A DNA stretch of 64,000 bases from positions 48,492 through 112,491 of the forward strand of contig WMCF01000258.1 of NCBI GenBank assembly GCA_009792885.1, read 5' to 3'. Numbering within the stretch: the stretch's first letter is position 1; each line of letters begins with the position of its first letter. Shown here one piece after another: positions 32,301-44,700 of this stretch. The translations under genes were made by a program, and so were the position numbers. The stretch is from Eremophila alpestris peregrina (taxonomy: Eukaryota > Chordata > Aves > Passeriformes > Alaudidae). The notes below the pieces were generated by a model. It did no database searches and was not told where the DNA came from. It worked only from the letters and a program-made list of their open reading frames with translations.

Positions 32301-35300
32301 TACTGAAACCTGGCAGCTTCTTTTCTGTATCCTGAACCAGAGAGGGGAATATAGTTCAAGAGTAAAAATCCCTGACTTTTTATGAGGACATCTGTCTCTT
32401 GATGAGAGGATTAATGCCATGGCTGAGGGTGGTTAACATCAGCTGGAGGTACAAAGTAACTGAGACCATGTCCAGCATGAAAGTTTCAGTACCAATGCTG
32501 ATGTAAGAGTTGCTTAATACTTTAATAAGAAAAACATTTTACTGTGCCATTGTGACTGATGTGTTGCTGTCAGAGGACAGGTAAGGAGGAAATAGGCTTA
32601 TTACTGAAAAGCTGGCAGGTTGGTTTGGCTCTGGGTTTGCACTGCTGCCCTGCTCAGCTGTGTTTGGGTATCAGAGACTGACCTGCAAACTCAACTTGAG
32701 AGGGCAAGGAAAGGTCAAGGTCAATGAACTTTGGCTTGTAAATTATTCCCATATAGTGTGAAGGGGAGTGCAAAGCAGCCAGAAAGTCCAGAGCCAAGTA
32801 AATTCCAATGGGGAAAAGGAGGAGGCATTTGTCTAAGTGTGGAGAGGAGCTTATTGCTTGGGTAACTTGAATTCTACTTCTGGAGCAATTTCTTGAGCTT
32901 ATGAATCAGCCTGCTTATCTGCCTATATATGAGATGTGTTTCCACGGTACTGACTTAAGTCTCTGCTGGTACCACTACTGTTTTGTATTTATTTCTGTGC
33001 TTTAATTTTACCTTTTCTATGTTCCCCTGTGCATTGAATGACTCCTGTCAGCACAGGTTGCTGAAGGTGGGAGTTGTATGCACAAGCCAGCAGATTTCCA
33101 GGGGCAAGTTGTGTGAATATTATGTAAGGATATAATATTTTGACACTTAAACCACCCAATTCAGACTTCAAAACTGAAGTCTACTTTAACTGCTCAACTA
33201 TCTTTTAGTAGTTTAATCTGTAGATTTGGTGTTTGTTATAAGTAAAACTGTAGCTGTTCTCAGGATTTTTCATGTTCTGCTTCCCATCTGGTTCCTTCTT
33301 TGTTTTGTTACTTCCTCCTGTAATCTTGTGATGGCCCATATGGTGTTTTTTGGGTGGACTGAGCACTGTCACTGGTCGTCCACAATGGAGAATCGGCATG
33401 CAAAATAACTGCAGCTGCTCAGTGAGGGTATTCTAATCCCACCTGATGCCTTAAGTTTTAGCTTTCATATTTTCCAGATTCTGTCCTGCTGTATTAGTGT
33501 ACAGCTCTGAACTTCATATGAAGTGTTAGCAAGTTCTCTTTATAGTGTAGTCAGACAAAACAGTCCTTTTCCAGCTGAGAACCAAGGGCACCATTGCAGC
33601 TTCAGGCCCAAAAAGTGCAAACAACAGGGAATTGAGGAGAGCAAACTGAGAGGATGAGACTTCATAACCTGAAGCTATAATTGGACAATTACCCCAATGT
33701 GTAAATGAACCAAAACTTATAAAAGTGTGAAAACTCATGACTCAGGGTCTATCTGGAATCCATCTTGGGTAGAGCTGTGGCTGGGCTCTTGCACTGCCCA
33801 AGGTGCCTCCTTTGAAGGCCTTTTAATAAATACCTGCTTTATTCCTTCAGCTCTGTCCAGCCTCTGTTCCAGGTAGCCTCTCAAGGCATCACTGCTGAGT
33901 GCTTTTGGGCAGAAGAAATCAAGACTGATATGGGGCTGCTCTTTTAGGTGGTTACTGCCTATGTGTGTTGTGCTGAAATCACAATAATCTGTCACGTGAA
34001 CCTGAGAAGCAGCACCATTTTCTGTGATTGAAGCATAGCTGGGGAAGGCAGGTGGAGGCAAAGACCTGTTCTGAAGGCAAAATACCTGTTATAGAAAACA
34101 TGGTTTGTATTGGTTTGCTCTTGGCATCTCTGCTAAAGTCCTGCACAAGAATGTTTTTTCAGAAGAGGGTATTGTTACAATTACGACTTCATCACATATG
34201 GCTTTTAGTTTACAGTCCAAAGCTTCAAGAGCAAAATTGAAAATTATGTGATTTAATTAATATTAAATAACTTTTAGCTTCTAAAGTTTAAATAGAGCTA
34301 TGGGGAAGGACCCTTTTAGGTTTGTCACAGTTGCTCTGCTGTGCTAGCAGAAGATAAATGGTCTGAAGCATTTGGTTTTGTCAAAGTTGGTTTCTAATTA
34401 TGTTTTAAATATTTCCAAAGTGCTCTACTACCAGATGCTTGGTATGACATGAGCAATAAATACCAGTTAATACTGGATATTCTTGTGACTTTTGGGCCAT
34501 ATTGGTGTTTCATTATTGCTTTAATAATGTAACCTCCTCCAGGGCAGAGAGGAGCTAATGAGAGGTAGAAAGGAGAAGCAGGGTTGAGTTGCAGGAGTCC
34601 AGTCTGACCCAGCAGCTGAGCACATGCTAAGTGACATTATCTCCTGAGTTATGTGGGACAGTGAGATTATCTGCCTCCTGAGTAATGTGGGACTCTCACA
34701 GCTGAGGCCCTGTCTCCTTAGCCCATCTGAGTCTGGATTCTGTGTGCAGAGTCCTGCTGTCCCTGGGCTGGCTTGGGGAGGATCATGCCTGTGGTCCCCC
34801 AAGAGCAAGGCAGGGTACACCAGGAGCCAGGACAGCTGTTTATTGTACGTTTTGGCCTTGCAGAGTTGGGAACAATTCCAGGGGACCTTCAGCAGGCTGA
34901 GGGCTCTGGCTGTTACCCTGTGATGCCAAAGCTGTGGATTGCTGCATGCAGAGGTGTTCCCTGTCACCACGCACCAGTTGTGAACTGGAACTTACTGCTG
35001 GCAGCATGTTCCCATCACAGCTGGCTGGGACTACACACATGTGGAAAAGCCAGGAGAATTGGAAAGCTGGTTAAATAAATTGGAGAGCTGGTTAAATACA
35101 AAGCAGATGCCAAGATGAGCGCTCTGTGAAGCCCAGGCTTTGCAAACCTGGGATGGAGAGAGGGGTGTCTGTGTTACAACTGAAGTGCTGCAGTGCTGAA
35201 TTGCTGAGGGGGTGGGAGCCCCCCAGGTTTGCCCCGTGTCTGAGTGGCTGTGGAACTGCTGCTCCCGCAGGTGGATCGCTACACGCTGCGCAACGGGCGC

Positions 35301-38300
35301 CACATCATCCTGCTGGCCGAGGGCCGCCTGGTCAACCTGGGCTGTGCCATGGGCCACCCCAGCTTCGTCATGAGCAACTCCTTCACCAACCAGGTCCTGG
35401 CACAGATCGAGCTCTGGACCCACAGTGACAAGTATGCTGTCGGGGTCCACTTCCTGCCAAAGAAGGTGAGTGACTGTCATGCAAAGGTGCCGGTAAGGAA
35501 GCCAGCTCCAGGTGGGGCTTGGTGCTTGAACTCGTTTTCCTGCTGAAGGTTTTTGTTGGGAAGTGGTTCTGTCCTTCAGAGGATGTTTGGCTTCAGATTT
35601 CCTGGGTGTGAATGGGCTGTTCTTCTGTGTGCAGAACTGGGACTTGCCTGTCCTGTGACAGAACATCCAGGCACTTTGACTTCTCTGAGGTGCTGGGAAG
35701 CCCTGTGCTGCCTCAGGGCAGTTTCTACCAACCAGCTTGTTCCTTCTACAAACCTATCCAGCAGCAAAGTGTAGTGGGCAGAGTTGAAGCTGGAGTGAAA
35801 CTGAATCCCTTTTGTTGTGGTTGGTAGAGTCCTGATCCCATTTGCACCTGAGAGAGCTTGTCACAATCTGGTCCTAATAGCTTCACAAGATATTAATGAC
35901 AGATTTCCTCGGATTTCCCTTTAAACTTATCTCTGCACTCTTTGTTCTTGGAAAAGTCTGGATCATGTCACAGCTTGCACATTCCTTTTAGAAAACTAAC
36001 ATGTTTTTAATTTTCCAAAACAAGCCTGAGAATTTGAGATGGGCCATGGAAAAAGATGCTGGAGTTAAATCCCACTGCCTTTGGAGCACAATCAGGTGTG
36101 AGAGTAAATGTGAAAATACCTTCCATTTGGGAAGTAGAATGTGTATGTTTGCGCTTACTAATGAGGTGTTTCTGGAAGAACTTAGGTTTACAAACTCATT
36201 AGTTAAGGATCAAGCAAAGCATACCAGAAATACAGTGTAGGAGTGGATCAGATCAGCCAATTGCTGCATAATTGTCTTCAAAGGAACAGTTTTATTGACA
36301 GTTCACTTGAAAATGAGAGCCCAGTGTTGCTGATAAAATGTATCATCATCCTCTCTCTGAAAAACGATTTTTAGTGAGCATATTTGAACTGGAAATACAT
36401 AGAAATGAGAAGTAATGCCCACAGCAGTTAAACATGAAGTTGCCTGTTGGGGAGCATATAGCAGTGATCTCCTCAGGTTCATCCACTGTGGCAAAACACT
36501 TCTCACCCTCTGTGCCTCACAGAGGGCTTTATTCAAAGAATAAAGGAGTCGCCTTATCAGAACCATCAAAAGAGCTTTCTCTGATAATTTTCTGGGTTAG
36601 TGTCTTTGTTCTGTGCAATTGCTTGAGGTCCAAATGTAAGACTTAACAATTACCAAGTACCTTCCACTGCACTTTCTTTGACTGCAAGAATATTGCTTTG
36701 ATCAGCCATTACAAACGTGCACACATTTCTACAATGTGTGCTCCTGGAAATCTAGGAAAACTCTTGTCTCCATGTTCTTGGCACCAAATCTGTCCTGCTC
36801 AGCTTTGATTTTAAGGTGAGAATGTCTGCTTACCTTCATCTAAATTTGTGTGTCTCTTATGTCTAAGTCTTGAAGTCCCCAAGCTGAAGCAGCTGTGAAA
36901 CAATTGATCCCTGCTGCTGCTTGGAAACCTCATCTGGGAATTGTCAGGGACTCAGTTCCTTTTAAAGTGGGTGGAATCTGTCTTAAATTCACTGGAAATA
37001 CACCTGTGAGAGCTTCATATCTCAGTCTAGTCAACCAGATAAGAATACAAGTTCTGACCCTTCTTTTTTTGCTTCATGGCATCCTGACAGGATGTACTAG
37101 GCCTAAATACTTGTTTCCCTTCTTAACACAGACCTTCCTCTTAGGTTTACTTTCTTTCATGGTTTACCTGACTCTTTGGTGGATTTCATGGTTCACTGCC
37201 ACCATTTCAACCATTTCTCCTTAGGTTTCTGATTTTGTTTTGTCACTTTTGGCTGTACTGGTTCCCAGGAGACAGGTCCAGAGTGGTCACTGTGAGCAGG
37301 CTGAGCTGCAGTGAGTTACACTCTGTGCAGATGGAGCTTTTTACCTGGTTCATGGCATGGGATTCAGAGTAGTGGCTTTGTTATCACAGGCCCTTGGAGG
37401 GGGAAATCCAGGACTAGTTTTTGAATCATTTAGGCCCTGCTGGTTCACACAAGCTGCAGGTTTGGCCCGTCATTGCTTTGTTGATTTACTGCCCTTCAGT
37501 TATATTGCAGCCTTTCATGTCTGCTTAACTAATATGAGGGAAATATTGCTGGTCTTCTTTGTGCTGCTGGGATTTAGACTTGCCTTGTATCCATTTCCTT
37601 TGCAATGATTGCAGGAATTTTTTTTTTTGCAGGAATTACAAATGGTCAAACTTGTCCTTGATCCCTGCTTGTGCTGTCCTTTCTAACTCTGAATATCCCC
37701 TGTGGCTGTACATCCCCCTCTGACACAGCAGCTTGTTCACCATCTTCCTGTTTGTTTTCTGACTCTCCTGTACCTGCTCTTGGAGCACTTAACTGCCTTC
37801 TAACTTAATACATTCTTCAGTTTCTTGAGTTTACACATCTGCCTGACACCTCTGGGACAGAAATTATATCATTCTTTCTCTGCTTGTGTCCTACAGCCTA
37901 CCTTGGTTTTATTCTTCATGAAGACAGTGCCAGTAGATACAGGTAGTCTTGCTGAATTGGAGATTCTGGAATGAATTTCATTATTTGTGTGCCCCTAAAA
38001 TGATATATCTGGAGAGGACAGGAATTTTTTTTTCCAGTGTTAGGACTTACATAATATTGTAGGATGACAGTGGAGTATGTCCAGGTGTCTTTGTAGTGGA
38101 AATTGGGGCTTCATCATTCTACCAAACTGGATATTCTTATATCTGAAGAGTTTGATCTCTGCTCTTTGCTTGCTGGATGGATGTAAATGTGTAAATGAGA
38201 TTGAAACAGATTTCATTATATAAAGTTACGTCTCACTTGACTCCCTCAAAAGCACAAAGCTCTTCCATGTGAGTGCAGATCTGTGCTCAGACAGGTGAGG

Positions 38301-38580
38301 GATGTTGGCAGGAAAAAAGCTGAGTCAGTGTAAGTCCCCCTTGGAGCTGTTGTTGGTTTCCACATAGTCATTTCTCCCTCTGGACTGTGACTCCCTGAAC
38401 TAACAGAACTCTGTTCTAATGTTCTTGTCTCGATGTTTTGTTTTCCAGCTGGATGAAGCTGTGGCTGCTGCTCATCTGGACAAGCTGGGTGTGAAGCTGA
38501 CAAAGCTGAGTGATAAACAGGCCAAATACCTGGGCTTGTCCAGAGATGGGCCCTTCAAGCCAGATCACTACAGATACTGA
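14378..38580 (+). CDS. AHCY: S-adenosyl-L-homocysteine hydrolase (adenosylhomocysteinase), complete, 10 exons
   Basis: Exons: 14378-14405, 16020-16210, 18873-18948, 20710-20862, 25479-25591, 28527-28734, 29531-29618, 30519-30636, 35271-35465, 38449-38580. All introns are GT-AG, phases agree, and the sum is 1302 nt, or 433 residues plus TGA (human protein 432). The cytosolic/nuclear enzyme is an NAD-dependent homotetramer that splits S-adenosylhomocysteine into adenosine and homocysteine, relieving product inhibition of SAM-dependent methyltransferases. Substrate-site residues are H55, T57, D132, E157, K187, D191, N192 and C196. The NAD-binding motif GYGDVG is at 221-226, with H302 (NIGHFD) and H354 (GHPSF). 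The C-terminal K427 and Y431 (PFKPDHYRY) reach the neighbouring subunit's NAD. One residue, Q124 (DGQPLN), is extra relative to human, and Q59 replaces human E59, as in many non-mammalian enzymes. No defect is seen; the gene looks functional. Confidence 0.98.
15075..15080. promoter_or_regulatory. Canonical E-box in AHCY intron 1
   Basis: CACGTG lies 670 bp inside the first intron. AHCY is reported as a MYC-responsive gene in mammals, so the site is a reasonable candidate element. A single hexamer is weak evidence. Confidence 0.2.
23881..24240 (-). mobile_element. CR1-type LINE 3' fragment in AHCY intron 4, minus orientation
   Basis: The plus strand begins with TCATAGAATCACAGAATAG, then GGTTGGGAGGGTCC and CATCTGGTCCAACC. 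This is the exact reverse complement of the CR1 3' end. Body sequence follows to about 24240. Its 5' side meets a second CR1 in the opposite orientation. Confidence 0.85.
24500..25022 (+). mobile_element. CR1-type LINE 3' fragment in AHCY intron 4, plus orientation
   Basis: The fragment carries CR1 reverse-transcriptase end and 3' UTR landmarks in order: CCTCACCTTGAATATTG (LEYC-type end), GAGTGGCTGGGAGCACTTGG, CTGGAGGAGCCTGAGGGGAG, GGGGTTGTTGGGGTCTGTGC, and a close GATCCTGTGGGTCCCTCCCG. It faces the minus-oriented copy at 23881-24240, making a head-to-head pair. Confidence 0.8.
25737..26096 (-). mobile_element. Solo LTR in AHCY intron 5, minus orientation
   Basis: On the minus strand a TATA-like AAAAGTATAAAGTTT is followed about 20 bp later by GATAATAAACTACTG (poly(A)-type signal). 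A tail then ends near 25737 in ...GGGCTCA. U3-like sequence extends to about 26096. It lies antisense to AHCY, about 145 bp after exon 5. No internal retroviral genes are present, and the borders are estimates. Confidence 0.5.
32712..32733 (+). promoter_or_regulatory. Nuclear-receptor half-site cluster in AHCY intron 8
   Basis: Two AGGTCA half sites sit in immediate tandem (32712-32717 and 32718-32723), followed at 32725-32733 by TGAACTTTG, whose complement CAAAGTTCA fits HNF4/PPAR-type elements. Three half sites within 22 bp is denser than expected by chance. Function is inference only. Confidence 0.3.
33546..33893 (+). mobile_element. Solo LTR in AHCY intron 8, plus orientation
   Basis: The element starts TGTAGTCAGACAAAACAGTC. 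It has CTTATAAAAGTG (TATA box, about 33717), TTAATAAATACCTGCTTTA (poly(A) signal, about 33825), and ends around AGGTAGCCTCTCAAGGCATCA. The spacing of TATA to AATAAA (about 108 bp) fits a short R region. It lies in sense orientation within AHCY, so its poly(A) signal could in principle cause premature 3' ends. Confidence 0.55.
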
Positions 38581-39420
38581 GCAGGTGGCACTACCCAAAG
38601 ACCAAAGTGCAGGGATACAACCTTCCAAAGCTCTTGTGTGTGCTGGGTTTCTGAGGACAAACCTTTTGCCATTTTCCTCTCAGTGCTGCACAACCCCTCC
38701 CCTTACCAGGGAACCTTCAGGGCCTTGTCAGTGGAAGAGGATCACTGACTCCTGGAATTAGAATTGGTTACTTAGCTAGTGCTACAGTGAAAAGGATCCT
38801 GTGCGCCTTTTGTTGATTTGTAATGCTCCAGTAAGGGGAGCAGGACAGAAGGTGGCTAAATCAGAATGTGTAGTCTTGCCATACAAGTGGCTGACAACTT
38901 TGAACAGGCTCACCAGTGAGGTGAGGAACGGTTTCTGCAGGGAGATGCTTTTGCCATGCCCTGCTCCAATCAGGTGAATCCCATTAGGAGATTGGCAATG
39001 TCAGGCCCTCTCCACAAAAGTGCCCTGGTAAAGTGCATATTGTGAAACTGGAGGAAATAGGGAGGATATGGGTTGCTTGGTCTCCTTGCTGTAAAATCAA
39101 CTTAGCCTCCTATCCAGAGAGTAGAGCTGGAGCTTTTCTTGAGTTAATTTACTCCTTTTGTCAGAACAAAGACCATTTTGTGCTTCTGCCATATCAACTT
39201 GAGGAGAGGGGAGGCAAGAGAGACTTTTAGCAGCCTTCAAGTGTGTTGTGAGCAGCTGAGGAGCCATTGAGGGGATGGTTGGGTTTAGGGACCTTGTTCA
39301 ATCCTCTGCAGACACCAGCAGCACACTGCTACCCCCAACTTGATTTCTCTGAGTTGTCATGTCTGCTGTATCATATTTGTCACTGACTTCAAGTGCTTTT
39401 ATTAAAGATCTGACTGTGGC
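38581..39420 (+). other. AHCY: AHCY 3' UTR
   Basis: The stretch runs from the TGA at 38578-38580 to just beyond ATTAAA at 39401-39406, the first acceptable poly(A) signal downstream. A GT-rich element (TTGTTTTGTG, about 39427) follows at the usual distance. The exact cleavage base is not determinable. Confidence 0.6.
39401..39406 (+). terminator. AHCY: AHCY poly(A) signal (ATTAAA)
   Basis: ATTAAA is the commonest variant hexamer. It lies 821 nt after the stop codon and is followed about 20 nt later by a GT-rich downstream element. Confidence 0.6.
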
Positions 39421-41185
39421 CTGACTTGTTTTGTGCAGTGAGGTATTTTGGGGTTTGCCATGGGTTTACCTTTGTGTGATCTTTAAGCTACTGCAGATAT
39501 TTGGAGTGTCCTCAAGGCAAAAGCCAGTGCTGTGGCTGTTCTGCATCTTGTGCTGGGGCTGTGAAAAGCTGCTCCTCAGGAAATATTTGAAGGGCTGAAT
39601 CTTACAAGATGGTCACTCTGCCCGCACAGAATTATCTCCATGTGCCATGGAAGCACTTTTTTGCCACTGTCCTATGCATTGCACTGCAGGCCACCTCTGT
39701 TTCTGGATGTAAGAAGATAAAAGGTTTGGAATGATGTTACAAAGTGCTTGAAATTCTCAGATTCATGCCCAAACCTCAGTGAGCAGTTGAAACAGATGGT
39801 GGAGTGTGAACTGTTGGAGGAGGAAACAAAAGAGATGAGTAAACAAGATGTTGCTCAGTGTGCAGCTTTTTCCATGGTTTTGTTTTGCATTGACCTCTAA
39901 AAAGCAATTTGAACTGAATTTGAGTCCCACAGAGGCACCATAATGACTCCATAATCATTAATGGTAATTATCCTTTAGGAATACACATCTTAATGTGCAC
40001 CTTATGCTTGTGGCAGAGTGACAGTGGTGGAAAAAGTCACTGTGGTAAAACAAATGCAATAGGAAAATCAGGACTGCTGGTATCCTCATTCATTAGTTTC
40101 CACTACTTGGGCTTTGGCTTCTCAGCCCATTTCACAGCTGAAGTCTGCTATGCTGAAGTGCAAGGCTGTAATTCTTGGATCATGGGTTCCTAAAATTCAA
40201 TTAGGAATGGCCACCTGGAGGTCTCTGGTTCATCCCTGTCCTCATTCCAGGGCCATGCTGAGCTGAACTTGCCCAGGACAGTTTCAGTTGGGACAGATGA
40301 CATCGTCTCCTTAGGCTTCTCTCCCAAAATATGACCACCCTCTGGTGAAAGTATTTGTACACTTAACTGGAATTTCCTGTGTTACAGCCATGCTTCCTGC
40401 TTCATTTTCTCCCTCTGCACCTCTGGAAGGGGCTAGTTCCATCTTCACTACATTCATGATGCCAGAGACAAATCAGGGAAGTGTCCAGACCAGCTCCATA
40501 AAGATCTCATCTGCTTTGCAAGGCCCTGGGCCAGGACATTAAAGTACCACTGTGAGAACAAGAACTGCCCAGTGATTTCCTAGCACAGCATATTCACTAA
40601 CCAAACTACTGAAAATCTGATTTGCTGCTGAAAATCCTCTAATTAGCAAAGTTAGCAATGTTGGATTATCATGGTTTGATTTGATAAAATGCAGAATTTA
40701 TATTTGGAATATATTTATCAGGTCTTGTATTTATTTTCTGCTGTTGAAGGGGACTAGATCAAACACAGGCAACCACTGGCAGAATTTCTGTGCCTCCCTC
40801 CCAGTGCAGATGTGGTTTGGTGGCTGCAGCACTGCTGTGGTCAGTACCTGTCAGCAGAGTGGTTTGGAAACTGGAACTACAACAGGAGCACGTTGAATAT
40901 TTTTGTTCAGCCTTTTTCTGTGCACTTCACACTCTTTATGTACATTATGTTCAGCCTCAGTGGGGTCATCTTAGTTCTCACTGTGTTCTCTCATGAGCTG
41001 TTTGAACTCTTTCTCTAGGGCAATTTTAAATACAGGAAAATACACAGATTTCTCTTCCTGTTCAGAAGCTTTCCAGGATGAATGGAAGACTCAGAAACCT
41101 GACCTATGGTGTAGCAGCTGATTTGCTTTAAAAAATACATGTTGCTGTACCACGTTTTGACTCCCTTCTGGTCTCTTAAGGTGTG
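39421..41185. other. AHCY-ASIP intergenic sequence, no recognisable feature
   Basis: The stretch has mixed composition and only short open frames on either strand. I find no splice-consistent exon and no repeat family that I can name with confidence. Confidence 0.4.
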
Positions 41186-41189
41186 CAAT

Positions 41190-41765
41190 CCACCTTACAG
41201 CAAGTGTGCCCAGGTGGGCAGGGAGGCCAAGGGCACCTGGGCTGTCCCAGGACTGGTGTGTCCAGCAGTGCCTGCCCCCTGTGCTGGGCACTGCTGAGGC
41301 CTCACCTCTAATCCTGGGCTGAGTTTTGGGGCCCCTCACAAGAGAGACCTTGAGGGGCTGGAGTGCCAGGAGAGGCTGAGGGAGCTGGGAAAGGGGCTCA
41401 GCCTGGAGAAAAGGAGGCTCAGGGGGGCCCTTGTGGCTCTGCACAACTCCCTGACAGCAGGGGACAGCCAGGGTGGTCAGGCTCTGCTCCCAGGGAACAG
41501 GCATGGGACAAGAAGAAATAGCCTCAGGCTGTGCCAAGGGAGGGTCAGGTTGGATGTTTGAGAAAATTTCTTCATGGAAAGGGTGGCCAGGCATTGGCAC
41601 AGCTGCCCATGGCAGTGGTGGAGTCTCCATCCCTCGAGGGATTCAAAAACTGCGTGGGTGTGGCACGTAGGGACATGGGTTAGTGGCAAACTTGGAGGTT
41701 CTGGGGGCGTGGTTGGACTCCATGATCTTAAAGGTCTTTTCCAACCTCAATGACCCTGAAATCAC
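41190..41765 (+). mobile_element. CR1-type LINE 3' segment
   Basis: The segment is about 575 bp in plus orientation: TTTTGGGGCCCCTCACAAGA, GAGGGGCTGGAGTGCCAGG, GGGAGCTGGGAAAGGGGCTC, AGCCTGGAGAAAAGGAGGCTC, TTCTTCATGGAAAGGGTGG, and the close CATGATCTTAAAGGTC with TTTTCCAACC. A 179-codon antisense frame here is a by-product of the element. Confidence 0.85.
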
Positions 41766-44700
41766 TCCACCTTATTGCTTGCTTGCTCTTTATTGGTAAG
41801 AGCACATCTGATGTCAGCATTTTGCTAAATCATTCACAACTTTTTTTTTTTTTTTTTTTCCTCTTTTCACTTTGTTTTCAATCCACATGTTATTAATTCG
41901 GAGTTCACTCTAGCCTGAGGTTGAGCATCTAGCTTGCCTGAATACAGACTGCCAGACCCATTGTGGCTGTTTTACAATGGTTTTAGCAGGAGCTAATACA
42001 TGAAGAATAGCACTGAGGAGAGACTGGCGTCTGTAGGTGCCCAGGCTGGGGAGTGTCCCCAGCACCAAAACCACTCAAATGGGCTCCTCTGGAATCCCCC
42101 ATCTGGCTGGTGAGTCAGAGGACAGTGACAGGCTCCAGCTTTTCTCACTTCTGGGGCTCTGCACAGCAGCTGTCCCAGCCCCAGGGCAAGGTGTGAGCCG
42201 TGGGCTCCCTGGCTGCGGCCGGGGGATCCCGGAGAGGGGGAGCTGAGTCACTGCCAGCACAGGGAGTGGAGCAAAGGTGACAGTCTCAGACTGGTGAAGC
42301 TCAGCAGGTTCTGTGTCCAGGTGAGCAGGGATGGATGCACAGAACAGTGTGTTTGCTCCCTGTGGAAGGTGTGGGGAGAGGCTGTCCCAGAGCAGCCCTC
42401 GGGCCCCTGTCCCAACCAGGCTGAGCAAATGGACAAAGTCCCAAAGCAGCTCTACCTTCAGTTCAGCAGCCTCTTCCCCCAGCCTTGTCTGCAGGATCAT
42501 TTTGAGGGGCAAAAATGCAAGAAGTGAGATTTCCATGTGGGCCCAAAGGAGAGTGCGGACAGTGGAGAGTGTGGGCAGTTTGGGTGAGGAATGAGGAGAG
42601 CTGGTGTGTGCTTTCTTTCATAAAACAACTGGCTCAGATTTGCAGCTTCCTCCTACCCCTTATCTCCCCAATACCAGCAACCACCATCTGAGAACTGGGA
42701 AATAGTTAGTCCACTCTAGTTAATAGCTGTTCCTTAAGTTTAGCTTTTCCTGGATATTAATTTACTGTTTCTTTTTACTTCATCAGGAAAAATCCTCAGT
42801 AGTAAAGTAGTGTTAAACCAGATCTGTTTCCACACTGGGAAAAGTTTTTATTTCATACTGCATCCAATTTCAAGTTGTTATTTAGTACCTTCAAGTGGTT
42901 TTTACAGTCCCATTGCCTTCAGTGAGGTTGGGTTGTTCTGGGTGATAACAAGCACTGTCATCCTGGGAAATCTGCCCTTGCAAATTGATGGAACCTGATT
43001 AAATGAAATTAATGATGAAAGATTGTACTCCTGGTCTTCAGACAGCTCTAATTTGGCCAAAATAATAAAGTATTTCTCAAATGACTGTCAGACTAACATT
43101 CTTTTAATGCTTTCCTTATTGTTACCAGTGAAAATACTCTTGTGAATAAGGCACCTCCTGCCCCTGTTTTCCCTCCACTGTTGAGTCAGAAGTGATAAGA
43201 GAGCACAGGCTGTACATTTTTCTCCATTTATCTCAACCAGAAATGCCAGACTCTGTGGTTTTTAAATTTGCAATACAGTCTTCCTAGGCCCTGCTCTTCG
43301 TTTTTGTGCAAAATTGGTGTTCTATGAAATGGAGATTTATGGAGGTGCACAGGTTGCCTTGGGAAATACAGATCAGTGCAGAGGAAAACAAGGCATGGCT
43401 GAATGGATGCTGCACTGATGACTCTCAGATTCATGACTGAGCTTGTTTTCATAGCAGTGGTTCTTCCTGCAGATGATATGAAGGTTCTCAGAAACTAATT
43501 GTGGTTTTTTTTAGTCCGTGGGGCTTTTTGCTAAGACAAATTAAATGTAGTAAATGTAGCCTGGGAAGCCTCAGCAGGGTCTGCAGTAGCGTTGTTTGCC
43601 ACTGGACAGCTTTGCACTGCTGTAACAATTACAAATATTTTTCTTCTCTTTTAAGACCCCCTTCATGCCTGTGGTTTGCAAGCCAGCTTAAGGAAAGCAG
43701 AAACAAACAATAGACAGAATAATAATTTAAAAAACCCAACCCTGTGAAAAAATACTTGCAGAACTGAGTGGGATTAAAAAAATGGGTTTAAAGTTCTGCA
43801 GCATCCTTTTTATGGCATGGGGACACAACAACTTCTTGTCTAATTCCCTGAAACTGCACAGCAGAAAGATTGAATTCTTTAGGATACTAGAAAGTTTGTA
43901 GCAATGTTTTCACTTCTTGTTCCATCTGCAGAGTCCAGAGACACTTTTCAGCAAACCTGGTACTTTTCTGTAGCACCCTGGTTTTGATTTCATTAACTGG
44001 AAAATAATTTCTGTAAGGGAATATTTAATGGGCCACAGTCACAGCTATGTGCTCCTTTTCCCTGATGGAGCAGCAGCATTTTGGAAGTAAACTGAACAGA
44101 TTGCAGAGGTTCAGGCACCTTAAATGCTTAGTTATTGGACATGAGGTTTTGGGTTGAGCCAGGGCTTACTGTCAGCATCTTTATTAACTTCTTTCCACTA
44201 AGATTAAACATTTTGTGGTCCTGTTTTTCCTCCTCTCCAAAACTTATGTCCTATGTGTATTTTGTTAACAACTGCCTCCTTTGACCCTTTTTGGGGGTCT
44301 GTCCTGCCACTGAGATGTCATTTTGGAGGTAAATGTCAACATCCCTGACCACACTCCAGACTTAGAGGAAAGGAGCAGTGTTGGAGAATGTTGAAGGGAA
44401 TACAGGGAAGCAACTGCATCTGCTCATTATTGTTTCAAATATTTGCTTCCCAAACTGAGAAATTAATATTAATTGAATCACAGCTTTATAGCAAGGAAAT
44501 CTTTGAAATACTAAAACCTTTGTGTTTAAAGTGGTCTGGCTCTGTCACATATTTCTGAGGTATTTTCAGAGGAGGAGGAGGAGGGGTCCCTGGCTGTAGA
44601 ATTACTTTGGATGCTCCTATTTCCACTTTTGAAGACTCAAAGATTTGATGTCTTTCACCAACAAGTGAAAGAGCATTCTTTTAATGAATTTGCGTATATA

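Noticed and set aside
41091..41630. 179-codon minus-strand frame
   Set aside because: It is the antisense of a CR1 element and shows no independent gene signature.
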